From the NCBI GenBank assembly GCA_029864065.1, contig JAOTUD010000156.1, forward strand, positions 1 to 6,803: a stretch of DNA of 6,803 nt, written 5' to 3'. The translations under genes were made by a program, and so were the position numbers. Below the pieces are notes generated by a model. That model was not told where the DNA came from and searched no databases. It was given only the letters and a program-made list of their open reading frames with translations. The DNA is from Gammaproteobacteria bacterium (lineage in GTDB: Bacteria > Pseudomonadota > Gammaproteobacteria > GCA-001735895). Positions 1 to 5,476 of this stretch are shown piece after piece (within the stretch, counting starts at the first letter, position 1; each line of letters starts with the position of its first letter).

Positions 1-393
1 ACTGGTAAACAGGCGAATCTCCTCGTAATTACCGGCGGCAAGCGGAACGTTCACCAGCAGATCGGCGGTTTTTCCGCCCTGCAGGCCGAGCAGGTCGATC
101 GATTGCGGCGTGGACAGCGTGAATTTGGCCCAGCCACCGGACTGGGCCTTGAACTCGACCGCGGTGAAACGAACCACGGCCCGCACCAGGCTATCGATCG
201 GCGCGTCGGTCAGGTGCAGCGAAACGCTCGAGCTGCTGCCGGCATTGCTGGACTGGGTGATCACAACCGGGGTCTGCGGGGCGGATGTGTCGCCAGGCGT
301 CGAAGCCTCTCCACCGGAGCCCGAGTCGGTACCGCAGGCCGCAGCGAGCATGCACAGCAGCGGGATCAGGAGGTGTCGCAAACGTCGCCGCAT
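1..393 (-). CDS. DUF4382-like lipoprotein, N-terminal part (cut by window edge)
   Basis: This open frame runs from ATG at 393-391 to the window edge, giving 131 residues without a stop; the C-terminus lies outside. The N-terminus is a lipoprotein signal peptide: an Arg-rich start (RRRLR), a hydrophobic stretch (residues 8-19) and a lipobox ending LAAAC, with Cys20 as the predicted lipidated residue. Gly at +2 favours outer-membrane sorting under the Lol rule. Residues 21-55 form a Gly/Ser/Thr/Pro linker. From residue 56 the sequence (SLHLTDAPID, then a V-x-F-x-x-V strand, GGW, and SIDLLGLQGG) resembles the beginning of DUF4382, a beta-rich domain of unknown function often found in lipoproteins with this architecture. 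The start is supported by the correctly placed signal peptide; the ribosome site is weak (GGGAAACGG on the minus strand, 407-399). It is transcribed away from the ligase operon, so a functional link is not implied. The domain call is from memory of the family pattern, without a search. Confidence 0.75.
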   Translation of the reverse strand, partial: MRRRLRHLLIPLLCMLAAACGTDSGSGGEASTPGDTSAPQTPVVITQSSNAGSSSSVSLHLTDAPIDSLVRAVVRFTAVEFKAQSGGWAKFTLSTPQSIDLLGLQGGKTADLLVNVPLAAGNYEEIRLFTS

Positions 394-552
394 AATAGCC
401 GTTTCCCAATAGTGAGACACCGTTAACGACCAGTCCCGTACCGGTAATTCACGGTGCCTGTTTATCAATGGAGTCAATATTAAGAGGAGATGCGCGCGGC
501 AACGGTGAACTGCGTCAAATTACCGCCGGCAACAGGACGAAAGGTAGCATTT

Positions 553-584
553 AACGGCCGAACTGCGCTTTTCGCAGGACCGTT
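553..584. other. Imperfect hairpin next to the repeats
   Basis: AACGG (553-557) pairs with CCGTT (580-584). Inside it, CTGCG (563-567) pairs with CGCAG (573-577) around a CTTTT loop; CCGAA and GA form an internal bulge. No T-run follows on either strand, so it does not look like a standard intrinsic terminator. It directly abuts the first palindromic repeat and may belong to the same element. Confidence 0.35.
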
Positions 585-689
585 CCCGTCATACCGCCAT
601 CCCGGCCCCGACCCGAAGCGTCGGACCGCGGCATCCACCTGGATCCCAGGTCGGCAATGGATTGCGGCTCGGAGGCCGCAATGACGGGG
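585..689. repeat. Palindromic intergenic repeat, copy 1
   Basis: The unit is bounded by inverted ends CCCGTCAT (585-592) and ATGACGGG (681-688). It contains three nested stems: CCGAC/GTCGG (608-612 with 620-624), ACCTGG/CCAGGT around a three-base loop, and a perfect eight-base stem ATTGCGGC/GCCGCAAT (661-668 with 675-682) with loop TCGGAG. From 609 onward it matches copy 2 over about 81 bases with one visible difference (GGATCCC here, GGGTCCC in copy 2). The first 24 bases after the left end diverge between copies. Terminal inversions and internal symmetry resemble dispersed intergenic palindromes of Pseudomonadota genomes; no coding capacity is evident. Confidence 0.85.
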
Positions 690-693
690 GTTT

Positions 694-790
694 CCCGTCA
701 TGCCGGGCTCGACCCGAAGCGTCGGACCGCGGCATCCACCTGGGTCCCAGGTCGGCAATGGATTGCGGCTCGGAGGCCGCAATGACGGGG
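694..790. repeat. Palindromic intergenic repeat, copy 2
   Basis: Second unit in the same orientation, offset by 101 bases from copy 1. Inverted ends are CCCGTCAT (694-701) and ATGACGGG (782-789). The eight-base stem ATTGCGGC/GCCGCAAT recurs at 762-769 and 776-783. The central palindrome here is perfect: ACCTGGG and CCCAGGT around a single T (739-753), whereas copy 1 has a mismatched pair at that place. The left arm is about eight bases shorter than in copy 1. Confidence 0.85.
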
Positions 791-809
791 ATTTCGCGGC
801 GTGGCGGGG

Positions 810-838
810 TTGGCTTCGCCTCTTGTCCGAGGTTTATT
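810..838 (+). promoter_or_regulatory. Possible sigma70 promoter of the ligase operon
   Basis: TTGGCT (810-815) and TTTATT (833-838) are separated by 17 bases and each matches four of six consensus positions. The -10 candidate lies in the only AT-rich island between the repeats and the first operon gene. It would give a leader of about 120 bases. The match is mediocre and other starts are possible. Confidence 0.2.
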
Positions 839-965
839 TTTATGTGCAGACACGTGGATTTGCGTACTGCGGACGTTTATGCTTCGTCTAATTGCAGGTC
901 TCACCATTCGTGGGGCCGAAAATGGGGCCTGCGGTCCCTGACAGGAATAACAAGAGTGAGCAAGT

Positions 966-2204
966 TTGACTAACGGCAACGATGCACTTGGCGGGGCGGC
1001 GGCGCGGCGCGTATCGGCGCGCGAGGAATTCGTCGTCGACTCCCGCGGGCCCGCGGCCACGGCCGCGCTGCCGGCAAACATCCGCCGACCGCGTGAAATC
1101 AGCGAAACCGCCGCGCCCCAGTTCCCCATCGTCGAGCCCGGCGCGGTCACCTTCGCCTGGCAGGGCGAGGCCGAATCGGTGTGGCTGCGTCATTTCATGA
1201 AGCTCGACAACGCCGCCTTCGAACTCGAGCGCGAGGCGAGTACGGACTGGTGGCGGCTACGGCTGCTGGTGCCCGACCGCGCGCGCTTCGAGTACAAGTT
1301 CGATATTGTCAGAAACGGTCACGGCGAATGGATCAACGACCCGCTGAACCCGAAGCTCGCCAGCGACCCGTTCGGCGGCAACTCGGTATGCGAGACCTGG
1401 GGTTACGCCGTTCCGGAATGGACGACGCCCGGCCTTGCCACAGCCGTGGGTTCGGTCGAGCAGCTGGTGGTGAAAAGCCACGCCTTCAAAGGCAATCGCA
1501 ACGTCGGCATCTACCTGCCGGCCGGCTACGACGAGAGCGAGCCCTACCCGCTGGTCGTCATCCACGACGGTTACGACTACATCGATCACGCCGCGCTGGT
1601 GCCGACGCTCGACAATCTGATCGAGCGCGGCGATCTGCCGCCGCTGATCGCCGCGCTGACGCAGTCGCCGGATCGCTCGGTCGAGTATGTCGACGACCCG
1701 CGCCACGTGACCTTCGTCACCGAGGAATTGCTGCCGGCGCTCGAAGCCGCCTACAACATCGCGCCCAGCGCGCATAACCGCGTGCTGATGGGCGCGAGCC
1801 TCGGCGCGGTGGCGTCGCTGTCGATCGCCGCGCGCGCGCCGCGCATGTTCGGCGGCGTGGTGCTGAAATCGGGCTCGTTCATTTTCAATCAGCGACTGCT
1901 CAAGACCCGGCACGAACTGTTCGAGCGCGTGTCGGCCTTCATCGACAGCATGAGCGAGCACGAGCGCATGCTGCATCGCGCCTTCGTCAGCTGCGGGCGC
2001 TACGAGGGGCTGGTGCGCGAAAACCGGCGCATGGCGGCATTCCTGCACCACGCCGGGGTCGCGACCCGCTACGAGGAAAGCCGCGACGCGCACCACTGGG
2101 GCAACTGGCGCGACCAGACGCGCGAGGGCCTGATGTGGTGCCTGCAACCCGCCATGTCGAAGCAACCGCCGCAGGCCCACCCATATCCGGAGGAGGAAGC
2201 ATGA
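966..2204 (+). CDS. Esterase with N-terminal early-set domain (enterochelin-esterase-like)
   Basis: 412 residues with two domains. Residues about 57-140 look like an early-set/CBM48-type beta-sandwich (VTFAW, WWRLRLLV, FEYKF, then NDPLNP at 124-129), as in Fes-type enterochelin esterases. Residues about 160-400 form an alpha/beta hydrolase of the putative esterase family (PF00756-like). They carry HDGYDY at 200-205, the nucleophile elbow GASLG at 276-280 (Ser278), a likely acid in GRYE (Glu347), and HHWGNW at 376-381, where His376 fits an H-x-W-x-x-W pattern. No signal peptide is seen, so it is probably cytoplasmic. An in-frame TGA at 957-959 prevents upstream extension. TTG at 966 is the only plausible early start (first in-frame ATG, at 1197, lies inside the early-set domain), but its ribosome site is weak. 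It is the first operon gene, and its stop overlaps the next start as ATGA. Resemblance to Fes suggests ester cleavage, but no other siderophore genes are nearby and the substrate is unknown. Confidence 0.85.
   Translation: MTNGNDALGGAAARRVSAREEFVVDSRGPAATAALPANIRRPREISETAAPQFPIVEPGAVTFAWQGEAESVWLRHFMKLDNAAFELEREASTDWWRLRLLVPDRARFEYKFDIVRNGHGEWINDPLNPKLASDPFGGNSVCETWGYAVPEWTTPGLATAVGSVEQLVVKSHAFKGNRNVGIYLPAGYDESEPYPLVVIHDGYDYIDHAALVPTLDNLIERGDLPPLIAALTQSPDRSVEYVDDPRHVTFVTEELLPALEAAYNIAPSAHNRVLMGASLGAVASLSIAARAPRMFGGVVLKSGSFIFNQRLLKTRHELFERVSAFIDSMSEHERMLHRAFVSCGRYEGLVRENRRMAAFLHHAGVATRYEESRDAHHWGNWRDQTREGLMWCLQPAMSKQPPQAHPYPEEEA
2189..2196 (+). promoter_or_regulatory. Strong Shine-Dalgarno site for the first ATP-grasp gene
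   Basis: GGAGGAGG lies four to seven bases before ATG 2201, inside the last codons of the preceding gene. It decides the start at 2201 over the in-frame GTG at 2135, which would give 22 extra residues overlapping the previous gene. Confidence 0.8.
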
Positions 2205-3442
2205 CCGATAAAATCAGAAACATTGGCCTGTCGCTCGGCGCCGACATCTGCTGGCCGATCTGCTACGAGACGCTGATGCACAAGCTCGATCTCGCGATCC
2301 CGCACGACGGCGACGCGCTGCGCTTCAACGTCGAGCGCCTGTCGATCGAGCCCTTCGACCTGCGCCAGCCGATCAAGTACGACGTCGTCATCGACCGTCT
2401 CACGCACTGGTATCACCCCAGCCGCGAGTGGATCAAGAAGGCGATCATCCTCAACGGCCTCTACGTCTACAACAACCCGTGGTCGCTGCAGTCGAACGAA
2501 AAGCAGACCAGCTACTGCGCGATGATGCGCCTCGGCCTGCCGATCCCCGACACCTGGATGATTCCGCCCAAGGCCTACAATCCGAGTGCCGACCTGCAGT
2601 CGACGCTGCGCCAGTACGCGCGCTACTTCGACCTCGGCGAGATCGGCGCCAAGATCGGTTACCCACTGTTCATGAAACCCTACGACGGCGGCGCCTGGGT
2701 CGGCGTCAGCAAGATCGACGACGAGAGTGCGCTGTGGCGCGCCTACGAGGGCAGCGGCACGCTGGTGATGAACCTGCAGAAGGGCATCGTGCCCTACGAT
2801 TACTTCGTGCGCTGCATCGGCCTCGGGCCGCAGACGCGCTGTGTCAACTACGATCCGGCCGCGCCGCTGCACAACCGCTACCAGATGGATTACGACTTCC
2901 TCGACGCCGAGGATCGCTCTGTGCTCGAAGACATGACGCTGACTGTCAACGCGTTCTTCGGCTGGGATTTCAATTCCTGCGAATCGTTGAAACGCGACGG
3001 CGTCTGGCACCCGATCGATTTCGCCAACGCCTGCCCGGACAGCCAGGTGACCTCGCTGCATTTTCATTTCCCGTGGCTGATCAAGGCCAACCTGCGCTGG
3101 TCGGTGTTCTGCGCCGCGACCCGGCGCAAGATGCACGCCAACCTCGACTGGCAACCGTTCTTCGACATCGCCGACCGGGACCTGGCGCCGCGCGAGCGGC
3201 TCGCGGCTTATGCAAAGCTTGCGCGCGAGCGTTTCGAGACCGAGCGTTTCGAGGAATTCTGCGCCACCCACCTGGCGCATCTCGACGAGGTCGCCGACGA
3301 ATTCTTCACCTCCGACATCGCCCACGACGCGGTGCTGCAAAAGGTGACCGCGCTGTTTCCCGAGCACGAGATCGAGCCCTTCACCGAACTCTTCTGGCAG
3401 CGCATCCAGGAAGCCTGCAGGGTCGAAAAGGCGGCGCGATGA
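2201..3442 (+). CDS. ATP-grasp ligase-like protein with C-terminal helical extension
   Basis: 413 residues. Residues 1-95 resemble a pre-ATP-grasp Rossmann-like domain (DVVIDRL, then IILNGLYVYNNP). SNEKQTS (98-104), followed by LGLPIPDTW, matches the start of the ATP-grasp fold, where a lysine contacts nucleotide. The second nucleotide lysine is in FMKPYDGGAWVGV (Lys159, with Gly163-Gly164 in the glycine-rich loop). Metal-site candidates are Asp256 or Glu261 in WDFNSCE and Asp273/Asn276 in IDFANACPD; the last is a D-x-x-N variant of the usual E-x-N. Residues about 285-413 form a charged, mostly helical extension absent from minimal RimK/DdlB-like ligases. ATP-grasp enzymes activate a carboxylate as acyl phosphate and transfer it to an amine, thiol or other nucleophile. 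Cytoplasmic; ATGA overlaps at both ends indicate translational coupling with the two esterases. The fold call is firm, the substrate is unknown, and ligase activity has not been shown by anything here. Confidence 0.82.
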   Translation: MTDKIRNIGLSLGADICWPICYETLMHKLDLAIPHDGDALRFNVERLSIEPFDLRQPIKYDVVIDRLTHWYHPSREWIKKAIILNGLYVYNNPWSLQSNEKQTSYCAMMRLGLPIPDTWMIPPKAYNPSADLQSTLRQYARYFDLGEIGAKIGYPLFMKPYDGGAWVGVSKIDDESALWRAYEGSGTLVMNLQKGIVPYDYFVRCIGLGPQTRCVNYDPAAPLHNRYQMDYDFLDAEDRSVLEDMTLTVNAFFGWDFNSCESLKRDGVWHPIDFANACPDSQVTSLHFHFPWLIKANLRWSVFCAATRRKMHANLDWQPFFDIADRDLAPRERLAAYAKLARERFETERFEEFCATHLAHLDEVADEFFTSDIAHDAVLQKVTALFPEHEIEPFTELFWQRIQEACRVEKAAR

Positions 3443-4167
3443 GGCAGGTCAGCACCTGGTATTCGCCACGGCTCGAGTGCGATCTCACGGTCGCGCGCTG
3501 GGGCCACATGGGCGAGCCGGTGCTGCTGTACCCGACCGCGGGCGGTGACGCGCTCGAGGCCGAGCGCATGTTGATGATCGAGGTACTCGCGCCGCTGATC
3601 GAGGCGGGTAGGGTCAAGATTTACTCGATGGACAGCGTCGCGGGGCGCGCCTGGGCGCAAAAGAAACCGGACGACTACTGCAGCCGGCTGCAGAACGCCT
3701 TCGACGCCTGCGTGGTGCACGAAGTGGTGCCCGCGATCCGCACCGATTGCAACAGTGACGACATCGAGATCATCAGCGCCGGCGCGTCGATCGGCGCCTT
3801 CAACGCGGTTGCGACGGTGTGCCGCCACCCCGATATCTTCAGGCTCGCGATCGCGATGTCGGGTTCCTACGATTTCGAGCGCCTGCTCGGCATTCACGTC
3901 AACGAGGATTTCTACTTTGCCTCGCCGCTGCTGTTCCTGCCGAACCTCGGCAAAAGCCCGCAGCTCGACGCGCTGCGCAAGCGCTTCGTGCTGCTCGCGA
4001 CCGGCACCGGCAACTACGAGTACCCGCAGGACTCGTGGCGCATGGCCGACGTGCTCGGCGCCATGGGCGTACCCAACCGCGTCGACGCCTGGGGCGAGGA
4101 GTGGCACCACGACTGGCCGACCTGGCGGCGCATGCTGCCGCAGTACCTGGACGAATTCGTTCGCTGA
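3439..4167 (+). CDS. Single-domain putative esterase (alpha/beta hydrolase)
   Basis: 242 residues, all one alpha/beta-hydrolase domain of the putative esterase family; there is no early-set domain and no signal peptide. Visible features are an oxyanion-hole-region strand VLLYPTAGG (28-36), the nucleophile elbow GASIG at 115-119 (Ser117), a probable acid in GNYE (Glu194) and HHDWPTW at 223-229. His224 is the probable catalytic histidine in the H-x-W-x-x-W pattern. The spacing of acid and histidine motifs parallels the first operon gene (GRYE and HHWGNW), so the two are related but diverged. The ATG overlaps the preceding stop as ATGA, with only a weak AAGG upstream, implying coupled translation. 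It could hydrolyse an ester or thioester of the pathway product, or act as an acyltransferase, as some members of the wider fold do. A 29-base gap follows. Confidence 0.83.
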   Translation: MRQVSTWYSPRLECDLTVARWGHMGEPVLLYPTAGGDALEAERMLMIEVLAPLIEAGRVKIYSMDSVAGRAWAQKKPDDYCSRLQNAFDACVVHEVVPAIRTDCNSDDIEIISAGASIGAFNAVATVCRHPDIFRLAIAMSGSYDFERLLGIHVNEDFYFASPLLFLPNLGKSPQLDALRKRFVLLATGTGNYEYPQDSWRMADVLGAMGVPNRVDAWGEEWHHDWPTWRRMLPQYLDEFVR

Positions 4168-4184
4168 GCGACGCGCCCCGAACC

Positions 4185-4188
4185 GGAG
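4185..4188 (+). promoter_or_regulatory. Shine-Dalgarno site for the second ATP-grasp gene
   Basis: GGAG lies eight bases before ATG 4197. It supports that start over a much longer open frame extending upstream through the preceding esterase gene, and the protein begins there directly with a first beta strand (NVIFIEP). Confidence 0.7.
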
Positions 4189-4196
4189 TAACCGAC

Positions 4197-5417
4197 ATGA
4201 ACGTGATCTTTATCGAACCCGCCTTTCCCGCCAACCAGCGCCAGTTCGTGCGCGCGCTCGCCGCCACCGGCAACCGCGTCATCGGCATCGGCGAGCGCCC
4301 CTACGACTGGTTCGACAGCGAGCTCAAGAGCTGGCTCGCAGAATACGAGCAGATCTCGTCGGTGACGGACGAGGCCGCGCTCGAGGCCGCGGTGCGTCGC
4401 GTGCAAGCGCGCGAGTGGGTCGATCGCATGGAGGCGACGGTAGAGGCGCACGTGCTCTCCACCGCGCGCGTGCGCGAGGCCACCGGCATTCCCGGGCTGC
4501 CGGCGCAAGCCGCGTGGCTGTGCCGCGACAAGGTCGCGATGAAGGAAGCGCTGCGCGCGGCCGGCGTGCCCTGTGCCGCGTCGGCCGGCGTCGCGAGCGT
4601 CACGGAAGCGCGCAAATTTGCGAAAGCGGTTGGTTACCCGCTGATAGTCAAGCCGCGCGCGGCCGCAGGGGCGTCGGGCACCTACCGCGTCGATAACAAT
4701 CAGGAACTAGACGCGATACTGAAGGAGACGCACGTCGCCGACGGCAACAGCGCCGCGATCGAGGAATTCATCACCGGCCACGAGGGCTTCTACGACACGC
4801 TCACGGTAAACGGCGAGATCCGCCACGACTTCATCAGCCACTACTTCCCGAACGTGCTCGAGGCGATGCGCACGCGCTGGATCAGTCCGCAGATCATCTG
4901 CACCAACCGCATGCAGGCGCCCGATTACGCCGAGCTCTACGAACTCGGCCGCCGCGTCATCGAGGTGCTCGGCATCACCACCGCGCCGACGCACATGGAA
5001 TGGTTCTTCGGGCCCAAGGGCCTCAAGTTCTCCGAGATCGGCGCGCGCCCGCCCGGCGTCGGGCAGTGGGACGTGTACTGCTACGCCAACGAGTTCGACC
5101 TGTTTCGCGAATGGGCCTGCGCCGTCACCCACGGGCGCGGCGAGGCGAGCCCGTCAAGGCGCTACGCCTGCGGCATCATCGCGCTTCGGCCCGACCGCGA
5201 CGGCGTCATCTCGCACTACGACGGTGCCGACGAGATCTGGCAGCGCTTCGGCGACAACATCGTCGCGCAGCACTTCCCCGAGCCCGGCACGCCGACGCAG
5301 GGCGTCGAGGCCGGCTACATGGCGAACGCGTGGATGCACGTGCGCGATCCCGACTATGATCGCTTACGCGAAATCATGAACACGATCGGTAAAACCGTCC
5401 AGGTGCGCGCGCGTTGA
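4197..5417 (+). CDS. ATP-grasp protein (carbamoyl-phosphate synthase/biotin carboxylase-like)
   Basis: 406 residues. Residues 1-100 form a pre-ATP-grasp domain (NVIFIEPAFPANQ, then VIGIGERPYDW). The ATP-grasp part begins with CRDKVAMKEAL (Lys112) and AAGVPCA. It continues with the nucleotide lysine in LIVKPRAAAGASGTY (Lys152 and glycine-rich loop), the adenine-contact strand IEEFITGHE, and the metal-binding pair in HMEWF (Glu268) and SEIGARPPG (Glu280, Arg284), a form of the usual E-x-N-x-R motif. The last 120 residues (about 287-406) resemble the C-terminal region of PurK/CPSase-like ligases. The layout is distinct from the first ATP-grasp gene, so the two are not recent duplicates. It probably activates a carboxylate for amide or peptide bond formation; the substrate cannot be inferred. 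All key ATP-binding residues appear present. Its stop codon lies in the loop of a GC-rich hairpin. Confidence 0.85.
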   Translation: MNVIFIEPAFPANQRQFVRALAATGNRVIGIGERPYDWFDSELKSWLAEYEQISSVTDEAALEAAVRRVQAREWVDRMEATVEAHVLSTARVREATGIPGLPAQAAWLCRDKVAMKEALRAAGVPCAASAGVASVTEARKFAKAVGYPLIVKPRAAAGASGTYRVDNNQELDAILKETHVADGNSAAIEEFITGHEGFYDTLTVNGEIRHDFISHYFPNVLEAMRTRWISPQIICTNRMQAPDYAELYELGRRVIEVLGITTAPTHMEWFFGPKGLKFSEIGARPPGVGQWDVYCYANEFDLFREWACAVTHGRGEASPSRRYACGIIALRPDRDGVISHYDGADEIWQRFGDNIVAQHFPEPGTPTQGVEAGYMANAWMHVRDPDYDRLREIMNTIGKTVQVRAR

Positions 5418-5427
5418 TGCGCGCCCC
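5402..5427 (+). other. GC-rich hairpin around the stop codon
   Basis: GGTGCGCGC (5402-5410) pairs with GCGCGCCCC (5419-5427) with a single mismatch, around the loop GCGTTGAT, which carries the TGA stop. No T-run follows, so it is not a standard intrinsic terminator. It could influence mRNA processing or expression of the last gene. Confidence 0.4.
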
Positions 5428-5465
5428 GGGTAACCTGAAAAGCGAAGCCGCAAGGCGTACGAATT

Positions 5466-5471
5466 GAGGAG
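5466..5471 (+). promoter_or_regulatory. Shine-Dalgarno site for the carboxylate-amine ligase gene
   Basis: GAGGAG lies five bases before ATG 5477 and supports that start. The protein then reaches the conserved IGVEEEY motif after eight residues, the usual spacing for the family. Confidence 0.75.
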
Positions 5472-5476
5472 CTGAC

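Larger units (their letters stand above)
394..965. other. Divergent intergenic region (572 bases)
   Basis: This lies between the minus-strand lipoprotein and the plus-strand operon, so promoters for both should be here. An AT-richer patch at about 461-485 is the only such patch near the lipoprotein start. It contains TTGACT on the minus strand (477-472), but no good -10 box at 16-18 bases. The middle holds an imperfect hairpin (553-584) and two tandem palindromic repeats (585-790). From 791 to 965 there is an AT-rich island at 831-843 but no gene with coding character; the small open frames here run through the repeats. No tRNA-like or clear riboswitch-like fold was recognised. Confidence 0.7.

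Noticed and set aside
472..477. TTGACT on the minus strand as -35 box of the lipoprotein promoter
   Set aside because: No acceptable -10 box is found 16-18 bases downstream on that strand.
490..684. Small plus-strand open frame of 64 codons preceded by AAGAGGAG
   Set aside because: The purine-rich site directly touches the ATG with no spacer, and the frame runs through the hairpin and into the palindromic repeat, so its product looks like repeat translation.
585..790. Possible CRISPR array
   Set aside because: Only two units of about 100 bases, adjacent with no unique spacers, and with strong internal palindromes; this is not CRISPR architecture.
698..1150. Minus-strand open frame of 150 codons across the intergenic region
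   Set aside because: It combines repeat-derived sequence with antisense of the first esterase and has no domain-like pattern.
1257..2180. Minus-strand open frame of 307 codons
   Set aside because: Antisense shadow of the first esterase; low-complexity His/Arg/Val composition and no recognised family.
2069..3367. Minus-strand open frame of 432 codons
   Set aside because: It is antisense to the first ATP-grasp gene, which has clear motifs. It is rich in Arg/Val/Ala as expected of GC-rich shadow frames and shows no recognisable domain.
2428..4167. Long plus-strand open frame of 579 codons starting inside the first ATP-grasp gene
   Set aside because: Only its last part is real. The first 337 codons are an out-of-frame, Arg/Ala-rich translation of the ATP-grasp gene, and the true gene begins at ATG 3439.
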